This document shows, in pieces, positions 9,882-19,093 of a stretch of DNA of 64,000 nt (the first letter of the stretch is position 1; every line of letters starts with the position of its first letter). This DNA is from Aphelocoma coerulescens. Taxonomy: Eukaryota > Chordata > Aves > Passeriformes > Corvidae. The DNA lies in assembly GCF_041296385.1 (NCBI RefSeq), contig NW_027184084.1, positions 2,418,001-2,482,000 on the forward strand, in the 5' to 3' direction. The position numbers and the translations under genes are program-made. The notes beneath the pieces were generated by a model. The model was not told where the DNA came from and searched no databases. It saw only the letters and a program-made list of their open reading frames with translations.

Positions 9882-11237
9882 ATGGAAGAATCGTGGGAAA
9901 TGGGGCTCTCTGAGCCACAGAAAAAAATGTATCTAGAAGTAAAAGGAATCCTTGAACAACAAAACAGAAAAGTATTGGAACCGGGAGATCTTGAACATTT
10001 TTTTATCTGGCTTTTCAAAGGGTTCCCCTGTATTTCTCGAGACTTACTTTTTGATATCGGACCTCCTGGATATTATCAGGAGTGTTACTGGAACGAGATC
10101 TGTGATAAGCTAAGCGATGGACGAGCGATAGAAGCTGTCCGCGGATCCTATGTAATCACTGACGCTCTTCAGGAGCATCTGTATGGTCCCATTACCCCTA
10201 AAGCAGAAGATCATACCTCTCCCGTGGCCGAGACCGCGTGGCGGCCACCCCCGGAGTGTATGACTGCAGCAGTGCTGGTGGAGGTGCCTGTGCTGGATGT
10301 GCCCGGCCCCCTCGGGAGCGCGCACCTTACTGCGGACCCCATCCCTGTCTCGGGGTCCCCGGCCACCCGACCGCGAGTGAGGGAGCGACGCCGCAGGCGC
10401 CATGGGTGCCGTGGGCCACGAGCAGCCAGGAACCGGAGGTCAGCGTGGAAGCCCGCTCTGAGCATACGGCTCGGAGAGCCCTGTGGAGGGGGAAGCGGCG
10501 GTTTCCACAGTGACATGAGAAGCCACGCAGCGCAGCGCCGAGCCGAAACGAGGCCGCTCTCGAAGCAGCGTGGAGTTTGCGGAGCAGAGCCGCTCACGGG
10601 GTGTGGGGCCAGCGGCGATGGCAGCGCGGGGCCGCGCAGAGCCCAGACAGGCGCCGGAGCGGGGCCGTGCAGAGAGCGCAGAGCGGCCGCGGCGCGGGGG
10701 CCTGACCGAGACGTTGGAGTCAGCGAGGCGGCGGCCACGCAGGACCGGCACCCACGACAAACACGCAAGCACGTGATAGGAGATGTTCTAGCAACGAAAG
10801 TCACAGGAACTGTGAAATGGTACAATGTAAAAAACAACTATGGATTTATAACACGAGATGATACAGGGGAAGATTTATTCATCCATAGAACTGCCATTAA
10901 AAGGAATAACCCTAAAAATTACCTGCAAAGTGTAGGAGATGGGGAAGTTGTTCAATTTGATAGAGTGCAAGGAAAGAAGGGTTTACAAGCAGCGAATGTT
11001 ACTGGGGCTGGAGGTATTCCCGTCAAAGGCAGCCGTTATGCACAAAATTATAAACACTATCCATTCCAGCAATTTCCCTACCCACAGCCTAATTTCCCCT
11101 TTTACCCTATACCCAATATGAACCCTTTCCTAAGTTTACCCTATCCCCAGTTTATTCCTAATCCGTTTTTCACTCCATGGCTTCCTTATACAGTTCCATT
11201 TCCCTACAATTCCTCTCCGATGCCGATGGGGGGATGA
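9882..11237 (+). CDS. Fusion protein: helical N-terminal domain + Arg-rich linker + Y-box-type cold-shock domain
   Basis: 451 residues from ATG 9882, chosen because copy 2 starts at the same MEESWEM; an upstream in-frame ATG (9774) lies in the PBS. Residues 1-110 form a helical Glu/Trp-rich domain, possibly derived from Gag matrix. About 165-190 is very basic ([10 protein letters not shown]...). About 309-380 is a cold-shock domain with RNP1-like [11 protein letters not shown]2-like [10 protein letters not shown], and GDGEVVQFD then ANVTG, as in vertebrate Y-box proteins. The tail (about 385-451) is rich in Pro, Phe and Tyr. The family binds single-stranded RNA or DNA; RNA packaging or translation control is inference. 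The frame is fully open. Confidence 0.88.
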   Translation: MEESWEMGLSEPQKKMYLEVKGILEQQNRKVLEPGDLEHFFIWLFKGFPCISRDLLFDIGPPGYYQECYWNEICDKLSDGRAIEAVRGSYVITDALQEHLYGPITPKAEDHTSPVAETAWRPPPECMTAAVLVEVPVLDVPGPLGSAHLTADPIPVSGSPATRPRVRERRRRRHGCRGPRAARNRRSAWKPALSIRLGEPCGGGSGGFHSDMRSHAAQRRAETRPLSKQRGVCGAEPLTGCGASGDGSAGPRRAQTGAGAGPCRERRAAAARGPDRDVGVSEAAATQDRHPRQTRKHVIGDVLATKVTGTVKWYNVKNNYGFITRDDTGEDLFIHRTAIKRNNPKNYLQSVGDGEVVQFDRVQGKKGLQAANVTGAGGIPVKGSRYAQNYKHYPFQQFPYPQPNFPFYPIPNMNPFLSLPYPQFIPNPFFTPWLPYTVPFPYNSSPMPMGG

Positions 11238-11449
11238 AAAGGGGGAGGGAAGGAACCCTCTCCTGACTCAGTTTCCCCACAGGCATGTCCAGAGAGTTCT
11301 GTCTCCCTTCTGTCAGCCCTAAGATGTTCCACAGAATCTCTTTGGACATTTAAAGACTCAGGAGGGTGGCTTGTTTTGTTTTGAAACTGTTCTTGTTATG
11401 TTTATCCAATTGTCTTCATTCTCCTTTTATTAAAATAAAATGGGTGAGA

Positions 11450-11723
11450 TGTTGGGGTCTCCTCCCCCCGCCCCGGGAGCCCTGAGGGAGGCACGGGGTT
11501 TCCCTGCCCCTGCTCAGCCTCGCTCCCCATTGGTTGGTTTGTGTTCCCCTGCGCGGGCAAAGCAGCTCGGCTCCTGTGACTGTAGCAGTCTCTCGGCAGA
11601 GCCCGGCCATGCGGCTAGGGAAATAAACATCTCTGAAACATCTAGCAAGAATCCGTCCGTATATATTTCTTTTCCACGGGACTCCTGGTTGGATAAAGGT
11701 GTTGCAGTATCCCCACTGCAACA
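11450..11723 (+). repeat. CSD element copy 1 3' LTR
   Basis: Same sequence as the 5' LTR except about three substitutions. It follows 210 bases of 3' untranslated sequence after the CSD stop; the purine stretch taaaataaaatgggtgaga just before it would act as polypurine tract. Confidence 0.92.
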
Positions 11724-12806
11724 CGAGGGGGGCCCCGTTGACTGGGTTTCCGGGGCAAATGATAATGGATTCAGAAAAACCCCCCCGGCTCCACAGGCAG
11801 AGCCTGCGCCGGCTCACCCTGCACAATTGCAGGATTCCACAGCCTCCAGGAACCCCGCGCCGCCAGAGCCGGGGGGTCAAGGCAGCGGGAGGGCGCACAG
11901 CCTGCCTTGCCGTTCGGCTGGGCAGCCGCCACGGCTTATCCAGGGCCGCAGATCAGCGGCTTAGCCGCTTGGACGCCCAGAGAGGTTCCTAGCTCGGTTC
12001 CGTATGGACCTGGATCTAACTTCTTAGCCGGCGTAGCGCCGGGCGTGCCTGCCCCTGGACTCCCCGGGTGTGGTCCGCTGCCCTCCTTGGCACTGGACTG
12101 TTCTGCGCAGTCGCAGAACCGAGCCATCGACCTCTTAATGCAGCATCTGCCTTTGCTGATGGAGCTGCCAAACCTATCCTGAAGGATGGAGGAACTCCTC
12201 AGCCTGTTAGAGCGGCGAATGCCCGAGCCCGCGCCGCCAGCGCTGCCTGCGCCCCCCCCGCCATCTGCGGGAGACGCGGCTCCGAGCCGAGAAACGGCAA
12301 GGCGGGCGGCAAACCCAGAAGCGGCGCAGTCACACGAAAACCCAGCAGCAGAGACGCAGCCAGAGACGGCGGCTGCAGAGCAGCGGGGAGTGGTGGTGCC
12401 CAGAGCCACCCCCAAGAACAGGCCAGTGGCGGCAGAGCCGGGCGTGGCTGAGGAGCGCAAAACAGCAGCTGCAGCGGCGACCGCTCCGAACGCAGCTGCT
12501 GTGCCAGAGGCGGCGGCGCCGAGAGCAGCTGTAGCCCCAGAGACGGTGGCAGCGGTTCCAGTACCAGTTTGGTCGGGGCTGGCCGAGACGGCCTCCCGTA
12601 TAGAAACTGCTGTAAAAACTGCCGCGCAGCCAGCTGCAGTCTGTCCTGTCTGTTCTGCCTCTAGCGAACTTAGCCAAAGTGCCCCTCCACGTACATTTCT
12701 GTTCACTCCCAGCACCCCAAAGTTGCCTTTGCCTGATGATTCCTCGTCAGGCAGTGAGGCAGATGAGGTGCTGGCCCCAGGTCGTCAGGCGGCTGTAGCC
12801 GCGTAG

Positions 12807-14135
12807 CGAAGAAAAAGGCTGGGCCCGTCTCGCCCCTGGACCTTTCAGGACTGCACAGTAACAGTGCGTCCGACGCATTATAATCGCTTCTTAGAGTCCC
12901 TTAAGATGCGAATATTGGAGGAGGGTGACTGGAGGTCATTAGAAATCCTTGGAATGCCAAATAGATCTGAGGATTCTGGGGGTAACCGGGGAGCTGTTAC
13001 ACTCCATCCACAGGCGGTGCCAGAAGTTCAGGATGGTAGTGCTTCCCCTAAAGGGGAGATCCAAGCTTTCCCAGTGTATAAGGCTCTCCCAGATTCAGGG
13101 GAGCATGACAAGCATGAGGTAATTGCCTGGAAAGTTGCCCAGGACCTCCAATCCAAGGTGGCACAATATGGGCTAGGTTCTGCTGAGGTTATGCAGATAA
13201 TAAGGGTGATAAATACAGATTTGCTTTCTCCATTTGATATCAGACACTTAAGTCAAATTCTATTTCAACCTGTACAATTTCTAGTTTTTGAGAAAACCTG
13301 GAGAAAGCTGGCCGGCAAGACTGCATTAGCAAATATGCAGCTCCCTGCTGCTGATCCTAGACACACAGCAGGAGTGGATGCTTTGATGGGGACTGGTCCC
13401 TTCTCTGATCCCAGTCTACAGGGTAACTTGTCCTCTAGCATCCTGCAGCAAGCTCAACAGGTCAGCATGGCTGCCCTGTTGAAAACCATAGAGTTGTCTG
13501 CGCCCAGAAAGCGATATACTGAAATAGTTCAAGGCAAATCAGAGTCATTCCTCTCTTTTGTAGAGAAAGTCGCTGCTTCTCTCGAGAAGCAGGTTGACGA
13601 TGATGGGTTAAGACAGATGTTGTTAAGGCAGTTAGTGAGAGATAACGCAAACGAGGAGTGCAGAAAAATCATGGATGCCTTACCAGGGGATCCTGAGGTA
13701 ACAGACATGGTCGAGGCCTGTGCTAAGGTGGGATCTGGGAGCCAGAAAAGGTCTGCCTTGGCTGCATTCCTGCAGCCTGTTCACGCATCTTCTGGTCGTG
13801 AACCAAAGCCACCAAAACAGGTGAAGAAACGGAAGCGGCCTAAGCCGAGCCAAAAAGAGAACACACCGATCCCCCAGTGCAAGAGGTGTGGCAGGCCAGG
13901 CCATTGTACGGGCTACTGTAGATCCCGGACTCATGCCGATGGTCGGCCTTTGTCGGGAAACTTCCGTCGGGGTGCAAGGAGGGGGAATTGCTCTCCGATG
14001 CAGTCGCTCCCCCAGAGAGTAGCACAGGTACAGGCGCAGGCCTACCCAGCCACCCTAGAGACAGCACCCAGGGATCAGACGGTCCCCATGGATCAAACGG
14101 GTTTGATGTCCACACCGCAGCTGCAGTCGTCTTAG
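12807..14135 (+). CDS. gag: Class II Gag capsid-nucleocapsid region (#1)
   Basis: Continues the gag frame after the TAG at 12804-12806 and is open to TAG 14133-14135. Capsid includes a major-homology-like stretch (QGKSESFLSFVEKVAASLEK, about 13531-13590). Nucleocapsid has one CCHC zinc knuckle, CKRCGRPGHCTGYC (about 13879-13920), preceded by a Lys/Arg-rich segment. No AUG marks its start, so it would only be made by reading through the TAG or in an ancestor without it. Nearly identical to 48825-50153. Confidence 0.85.
   Translation, partial: RRKRLGPSRPWTFQDCTVTVRPTHYNRFLESLKMRILEEGDWRSLEILGMPNRSEDSGGNRGAVTLHPQAVPEVQDGSASPKGEIQAFPVYKALPDSGEHDKHEVIAWKVAQDLQSKVAQYGLGSAEVMQIIRVINTDLLSPFDIRHLSQILFQPVQFLVFEKTWRKLAGKTALANMQLPAADPRHTAGVDALMGTGPFSDPSLQGNLSSSILQQAQQVSMAALLKTIELSAPRKRYTEIVQGKSESFLSFVEKVAASLEKQVDDDGLRQMLLRQLVRDNANEECRKIMDALPGDPEVTDMVEACAKVGSGSQKRSALAAFLQPVHASSGREPKPPKQVKKRKRPKPSQKENTPIPQCKRCGRPGHCTGYCRSRTHADGRPLSGNFRRGARRGNCSPMQSLPQRVAQVQAQAYPATLETAPRDQTVPMDQTGLMSTPQLQSS
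13955..13961 (+). promoter_or_regulatory. Gag-pro -1 frameshift site GGGAAAC (#1)
   Basis: Heptamer in the gag phase (TCG GGA AAC), followed by an open -1 frame leading into dUTPase. G-GGA-AAC is the type used at gag-pro of some betaretroviruses. A G-run and a matching C-run downstream (about 13978 and 14008) could form a stem. Confidence 0.75.
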
Positions 14136-14521
14136 ACTCTAGCGGTATTTATAAGGTTCCCTGGGATGCATATGGACCCTTAGCCCAGGAATCCAGTGCA
14201 ATGCTGGTGGGAAAACCTCATGTTGCCTATCAAGGAATCTTAGTGCACTCCGGAGTTATTGATGCTGACTTTAAAGGTCAGATTTGCTCTATGGTCTCCA
14301 CGCAAAAACCCCCTGTAACTATTCCTGAAAAGACCTGCCTTGCTAAATTAGTGCCTTTTAAGTCTTGTGTCCCCAGGGTAGAACAAATTCAGGAAGATAA
14401 CGGCAGTGGATCTACGGGACTTCCACAGGCCTTCTGGACTGCAGACATCTCTGACCAAATGCCACAGATGACATGTACCCTGGTCCTGCCAAGCGCCCAA
14501 CCACCCCGGATTCGGCTTTGA
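13961..14521 (+). CDS. dUTPase domain in the pro frame (#1)
   Basis: Lies in -1 frame to gag, as in betaretroviruses. dUTPase hydrolyses dUTP and keeps uracil out of viral DNA. Recognisable parts are SGIYKVPWDAYGPL, then GILVHSGVIDADFKGQIC, and PEKTCLAKLVPFKSCVP. The Gly-rich C-terminal motif may be the GSGSTG near 14401. The frame ends at TGA 14519-14521, directly before protease in the same frame. The same TGA is in #2. Confidence 0.75.
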   Translation, partial: LPSGCKEGELLSDAVAPPESSTGTGAGLPSHPRDSTQGSDGPHGSNGFDVHTAAAVVLDSSGIYKVPWDAYGPLAQESSAMLVGKPHVAYQGILVHSGVIDADFKGQICSMVSTQKPPVTIPEKTCLAKLVPFKSCVPRVEQIQEDNGSGSTGLPQAFWTADISDQMPQMTCTLVLPSAQPPRIRL

Positions 14522-14782
14522 GGTTTGATTGATACGGGTGCTGATGTAACTATCATCTCCTTCTCTGCATGGCCTCCCTCATGGCCTTTAGCCCCAGTGG
14601 GATCGGCCATAGCAGGAGTAGGAGGAACCACACAGAGCTATTTAAGCGAACGGCCTGTGGTGGTGAAGGAATCAGAGGGACACCCAGCTATGATTAAGCC
14701 TTATGTTGCTACCACTTCCCATAATCTTTGGGGACGGGATGTGTTGGCAGCTTGGGGCGTACGGATTGGGACAAATTTTTAG
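14522..14782 (+). pseudogene. pro: Class II protease domain (#1)
   Basis: Aspartic protease with active site LIDTGADVTII (about 14528-14560) and a second conserved region ending NLWGRDVLAAWG. It is in frame with dUTPase after TGA 14519-14521. It ends at TAG 14780-14782; one extra T relative to #2 (ttttt against tttt) shifts the tail. Confidence 0.8.
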
Positions 14783-14824
14783 CAGGGGTCACTGTGCGTA
14801 AGGGCGCACAGTATCCGACACTGC

Positions 14825-15475
14825 CTTTGAGGTGGTTCATTAACACACCAATCAGAGTCAGGGTCTGCTTAGTTAGTTGAATTAAGGGCTGTTACCATGG
14901 CTTTTCAGCGATTCTCACAGGAACCTTTGAATTTGGTTACTGACTCTGCTTATATAGCAGATATAACCCAACACTTAGATTGTTCCCTTCTGAAGGAGGT
15001 GAACAATGCGGCTCTGTTTTCACTGTTGCAAACCTTGTGGTCTGCAATTCAGGCTCGAGTGCATCCGTATTACATTCTGCACATTCGAAGCCACACCGAT
15101 TTACCAGGTTTTCTAACGGAAGGCAATGCCAGGGCTGACATGCTGGCCAACCCTGCATGGGTAGGGCCTCAGCCTGACAAAATTGCACAAGCCAAGGCAT
15201 CGTACGGTTTCTTCCATCAAAGTGCACATACCCTGCAGAAGCAGTTTCATTTAACGCCAACCGAGGCTCTTGACATTGTCAGCGCTTGTGCTGACTGTCA
15301 TGGACTCGCTGCGCCTTTGCCAGAGGGGGTAAACCCCAGAGGGCTAAAAGCCTTGCAGATTTGGCAAACGGATGTAACTCACATCCCTGAATTTGGTCGG
15401 CTGAAATATGTGCACGTGTCTATTGACACTTTCTCCTCGGCTATGTGGCGACCAGAATGTATAGCATCAGCCTAA
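14825..15475 (+). pseudogene. pol: RT-deleted pol: RNase H tail and partial integrase (#1)
   Basis: The start of RT (PLRWFINTPIRV, about 14828-14863) is joined directly to the last third of RNase H (ELRAVTMAFQ..., LVTDSAY), so almost all RT is gone. Integrase follows with the HHCC domain (CADCHG) and the first catalytic Asp (WQTDVTHIP). At about 15449 it jumps to the far C-terminal tail (gaccagaatgta...), losing the rest of the core. The RT deletion has the same ends as in #2; the integrase deletion is specific to #1. Confidence 0.85.
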
Positions 15476-15655
15476 TGACTCTTCTGATGATGACCAGGAT
15501 GTCAACCATCAGGCAGATGGTCCTTCCACAAGCAGAGACTGAACTTTAAATTTCTTGTTATGGAGTCAGATAGTTAAAGCCTTAAGGACATATTTAGAAT
15601 TAATAACTGCGGTAGATTTCTATTTAGAATTAATAGTAGAGTTGTTATCCTATAA

Positions 15656-15671
15656 AACAAAAAGGGGGAAT
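15656..15671 (+). other. Polypurine tract (#1)
   Basis: aaaaagggggaat immediately before the 3' LTR, the expected plus-strand priming site. The same tract is in #2 (52303-52314). Bases 15540-15655 match the short env-like remnant of #2. Confidence 0.8.
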
Positions 15672-16047
15672 TGTAGATACAAAAATGCTGCTAGCGAGGA
15701 TTTTCTTGTTATTTTCTAAGTCCGTGAGAGACTTTTCTCTCTCACAGAAGAGGTAGCAGGGAATGTAAACAACCCAGACACCTGCAACCTTGAAAAGTCT
15801 TGTTTATGGTATAGTAGAAAAATATTTTGACAATGGATGTTTTAGGATTTTAGCCAATCACCCCCAAGGGGTGGCTGGTCCTTTGTCCAATTAGACTAAG
15901 AAGAAAAAAGTCTATAAAAGGGTTTGTAAAATAATTAAATAAATCAATCTTGCTGCACAATTCCTGCCTGCTGGATCTTCTCCTCCTCCTCCTCCCTATG
16001 GCTGAGGGACACGGTGCTATACCGTAGGAACCAGGCCTGCGGTAATA
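15672..16047 (+). repeat. Class II #1 3' LTR
   Basis: 376 bp, TGTAGATAC to GGTAATA, about one difference from the 5' LTR (ctgagg against ctgcgg). Confidence 0.92.
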
Positions 16048-16053
16048 CTCACC

Positions 16054-16305
16054 TTTCTCCAAGTCTTCGTGCACAACATTTTTACGTGGCTAACTATCGC
16101 GGTATCTTACGGAGCCTTTTTCTTCCCTTTCTTTTTGTTTTATTTTCTCCTCTCTTGTCCTCTGGCTGTTTGACCTGCAAACCCCCCTGACCACACCAGG
16201 AAACACAAAGCGAGGCTGCCAAAAGTGGTTGGGGGCACCCCACCCGCTCTGGGTTCCCCGGGAGATCTCAGAGGCAAGATCTTTTTCCCCGTACGGGCCA
16301 CCAAT
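16054..16305 (-). other. 5' leader and PBS of class I #A
   Basis: On minus, the bases after the LTR read AT then TGGTGGCCCGTACGGGGA (PBS candidate, 16286-16303). The leader ends in GAAAGGTGAG (a splice-donor-like site) exactly where provirus #1 inserted, and resumes at 8648 downward. Confidence 0.55.
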
Positions 16306-16776
16306 TGTGAACAATGAGGTTCACTCTTTGTAAAATTTTTTAAAAAGTTTAATAAAAGGGGACAATTAGGAGACAATAGCAAAAAGGGTATTACGGCCGG
16401 GTGCTTTGGCAGAGAGCCAAAGGCACACCTCTACATCCAAAAGATTGTCTTTAAAAGTACATCTCTTATTGCATATTCATCACAATCATGCATGATTCAT
16501 AAATTCTTTGGAGTTTCTGTGTATCATCCCATCAGCCTTATCTTCCTCCTTGGCTCCATGCTGTCTCTGCTCCCTCCATAAATTCTTCTCTCTGGTTTCG
16601 GGTCTTCTTCTTCTCTGATAAGATACTCCAGGAATGTGAAGACTTTTTCTGCCTTTTTTTTCTAAATTGACTACATAAACAATAGACATTCTATACCATG
16701 TATTACAGAACCTAGGTAAAGTTTTTCTAACATTAGGGAACATGAAAAAAGTCAACATCACAATACATTCATAACA
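16306..16776 (-). repeat. 5' LTR of class I #A
   Basis: On minus it ends GTTCACA next to a PBS-like sequence, and starts about TGTTATGAATG at 16776. The outer edge is placed by where coding sequence of another element (16777 on) resumes. Low-complexity stretches lie inside. Confidence 0.55.
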
Positions 16777-17463
16777 GCTGTCATTACTGTGGTGTTCCTG
16801 GGCACTTAAGGAGTAATTGCCCAAAGCGTGCCAAAGACGTGAAAGCCTTTGAAGGGGAAATGGCATAGGGGTGTCAGGGGCTTTTTATACTGGGGATGGA
16901 ACATCAAACTGAGCCCTTGATAAAATAGGACCCCAGGAAGAAGAAATGGAATTTTTAGCAGATACCAGAGCCAATAGAACATGTATATTAAAGGTTCCTG
17001 AGGGGTGTTGTATAAGTAAAAAGGTTATTAGTGTGATAGAGGCAAAAGGGGAAGGGTTTAAGGTACCTTTAATCGAAAATGTACATGTAGAAGGCCCTAA
17101 ATGATTTGCAGCTGGAGACCTGTTGTTAGTCCCGGGTGCCGGACGGAATTTGTTGGGGCGGGCTTTGCAATTATTATTAGGTATAGGTGTACTCCCAGAC
17201 GAAAGGACAAATGACAGCAAAGATTTTAACTTAAACTAATGAAGACAAGAATAAAATTGAACCCGAAGTGTGAGCATCCGAAAATAATCGAAGAAAGATA
17301 GACATGAAGCCAATAGAAATAAGTATAAAAAATCCATCACACCCCATAAGGGTCAGGCAATATGCAATACCTAAAGAAGGAAGGATGGGGTTATAACTGG
17401 TAGTTGACATACTCTTGCCAGAAGGAATTTTAGAAACCTGCATGTCACCTCACAATACCCTAA
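16777..17463 (+). pseudogene. Class I gag-pol fragment: zinc knuckle, protease, start of RT
   Basis: Remnant of another plus-strand ERV into which #A and CSD copy 2 inserted. A CCHC knuckle CHYCGVPGHLRSNC starts at 16779. The protease region has LADTRANRTC, where the catalytic motif DTG/DTGA has become DTRA. It continues to a conserved GRNLLGRAL. RT begins with HPIRVRQYAIPKEG and ends LETCMSPHNTL, typical of the first RT motif in class I viruses. Several stops and frame changes; no catalytic RT part remains. Confidence 0.7.
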
Positions 17464-17754
17464 TGTCGGGCTCTCCTCCCCCTGCCATGTAGCCCTGGGA
17501 GAGGGGCCCTGAGGGGACAGACATGGGGTTTCCCTGCCCCTGGTCAGCCTCGTTCCCCATTGGTTGGTTTGTGTTTCCCTGCACGGGCAAGGACCCTCAG
17601 CCCTGACTGTGAGGGTTCCTCGGGAGATCCCCAGCCATGCAGCTGGAGAAATAAACATCTCTGAAACATCTACCAAGAATCCGTCCATATATATTTCTTT
17701 TCCATGGGACTCCTGGTTTGATATATGCGTGTTACAGTAATCCCCGCTGTAACA
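17464..17754 (+). repeat. CSD element copy 2 5' LTR
   Basis: TGTCGGGCTCTCC to CTGTAACA, 291 bp, clearly related to the copy 1 LTR but with several indels; closer to the copy 3 LTR (53573-53863). AATAAA near 17650. Confidence 0.88.
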
Positions 17755-17866
17755 AATGGTGGAGAATTGCTGGCCAGACACCGATCCCTAAGGACAGGAA
17801 ATTCGTGAGTAAAAACCACTCTAGATCTCTCTCTTCTCACCTCGGTTTGGATATTCTCTCTGGACT

Positions 17867-19093
17867 ATGGAAGAATCATGGGAAATGTGGCTCTCTGAGC
17901 CACAGAAAAAAATGTATCTAGAAGTTAAAGGAATCCTTGAACAACAAAACAAGAAAGTATTTGTTCTGGGAGATCTAGAACATTTTTTTAACTGGCTTTT
18001 CAAAAATTTCTTCTCTATTTCTCGAGACTTGCTTTTTGATATTGAACCTCCTGGAGCTAGTCATGAGTGTTTTTGGCATGAGATCTGGGATGAGATAAGG
18101 GATCAAACAAAACATGCATTAGTGATTGAACCCTTGCGTGGATCCCTCGTGGTCAGTGAAGCTCTTCAGGGGCATTTATATGGTCCCATTACCCCTAGAG
18201 CAGAGGATGGCCATAGTCTCGAGGCCGATGCCGTGCGGCCGCCATCCCAGGAGCGCATGACTGCAGCCGTGCCAGCGGAGGTGCCTGTGCTGGATGCGCC
18301 CAGCCCCCTCAGGAGTGTGCGCTTTATCGCAGACCCCATCCCTGTCTCGGGGTCCCCTGTCGCTCGACCGCGAGTGAGGGAGCGACGCCGCAGGCGCCAC
18401 GGGTGCCATGGGCCACGAGCAGCCAGGAATCGAGGCTCGGCATGGAAGACCACTCTGAGCGACTGGCTCGGAGAGCCCTGTGGAGGGAGAAGTGGCGGTT
18501 TCCACAGCGACATGAGAAGCCATGCAGCGCAGCGCCAAGCCGAAATGAGGCCGCTCTCAAAGCAGCGTGGAGTTGGTGGAGCAGAACCACTCACAGGGCG
18601 CGGGGCCAGCGGCGATGGCGACGCGGGGCCGCACAGAGCCCAGACGCGCCAGAGCAGCTCAACGCGGGGACCCGGCCGAGACGTTGGAGTCAGTGAGGCG
18701 GCAGCCACGCGGGACCAGCAGCCACGACAAACACGCAAGCACATGATAGGAGAAGTTGTAGCCACGAAAATCACAGGAACTGTGAAATGGTACAATGTCA
18801 AAAACAACTATGGATTTATAACACGAGATGATACAGGGGAAGATTTATTCATCCATAGAACTGCTATTAAAAGGAATAACCCTAAAAATTACCTGCAAAG
18901 TGTAGGAGATGGGGAAGTTGTACAGTTTGATATAGTACAAGGAAAGAAGGGTTTTCAAGCAGCGAATGTTACTGGGCCTGGAGGCATTCCAGTCAAAGGC
19001 AGTGGTATGCACAAAATTATAAACAATATTAATTCCAGCAACTTCCCTACCCACAGCCTACTTTCCCCTTTTACCCTATACCCAATATGAACC
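17867..19093 (+). pseudogene. CSD fusion gene, copy 2 (C-terminus disrupted)
   Basis: Same layout as copy 1: MEESWEM N-terminal helical domain, basic linker ([10 protein letters not shown]) and cold-shock domain from about residue 304 ([34 protein letters not shown]). A 27-base length difference from copy 1 in the linker keeps the frame. A one-base loss near 19010 (agtggtatgc against agccgttatgc) shifts the Pro/Tyr tail, and the ERV-L insertion at 19094 separates the last part, which continues at 26446-26560. Confidence 0.82.

Larger units (their letters stand above)
9488..11723 (+). mobile_element. CSD-carrying LTR element, copy 1 (complete)
   Basis: A 2.24 kb element with 274-bp LTRs at both ends (9488-9761, 11450-11723), differing at three positions by eye, and an exact 6-bp duplication cgaggg (9482-9487, 11724-11729). 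The empty site is seen in provirus #2 near 47736. Only one gene lies between the LTRs; there is no protease, RT, integrase or env. Copies 2 and 3 are at 17464-26688 and 53573-54750. Confidence 0.93.
9153..12806 (+). pseudogene. gag: Class II gag, N-terminal half (matrix and Pro/Ala-rich region), split by CSD element
   Basis: Starts at ATG 9153 (MANSSSQTEAAML...). The matrix-like helical part runs to 9487, where the CSD element interrupts it; Gag resumes at 11730 and runs through a Pro-rich, then strongly Ala/Glu-rich stretch to an in-frame TAG (12804-12806). Further damage: a 1-base frameshift near 11875 relative to #2 and TGA at 12180-12182 (CGA in #2). The TAG at the end is shared with #2 (48822-48824) and lies in frame with capsid. 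Confidence 0.85.
8649..16047 (+). mobile_element. Class II (betaretrovirus-like) provirus #1, RT-deleted
   Basis: Two LTRs of 376 bp (8649-9024, 15672-16047) differ at about one position by eye. Exact 6-bp target duplication ctcacc (8643-8648 and 16048-16053). Order: LTR, PBS, gag (with CSD element inside), dUTPase, protease, RNase H/integrase remnant, polypurine tract, LTR. RT, most of integrase and env are missing. Sister of #2 (46899-52690), with which it shares the RT deletion and two stop codons. Confidence 0.92.
5081..16776 (-). mobile_element. Class I (gamma-like) ERV #A, minus strand, heavily nested
   Basis: Reading on minus: 5' LTR (16776-16306), PBS and leader with a splice donor, then an interruption by class II provirus #1 (16047-8649), more leader with tandem repeats, Pro-rich gag, an inserted LTR fragment, gag capsid, integrase (RT deleted), an inserted solo LTR, and a Cys-rich reading frame. 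No 3' LTR is seen before the ERV-L LTR at 5080. Joining the pieces into one element rests on strand, order and the continuity of the leader across the 6-bp duplication of provirus #1. The left edge is not resolved; 5081-5215 holds nothing I can identify. Confidence 0.6.

Noticed and set aside
9882..11237. The cold-shock gene as a host YBX gene or LINE-made processed pseudogene
   Set aside because: It is flanked by matching LTRs and a 6-bp duplication, has no poly-A tail, has a non-YBX N-terminal domain, and occurs three times with the same LTR family.
11936..12715. A 259-codon minus-strand Ala/Gly-rich frame, also at 47957-48733
   Set aside because: Shadow of the Ala/Glu/Pro-rich class II gag spacer; composition effect of GC-rich codons.
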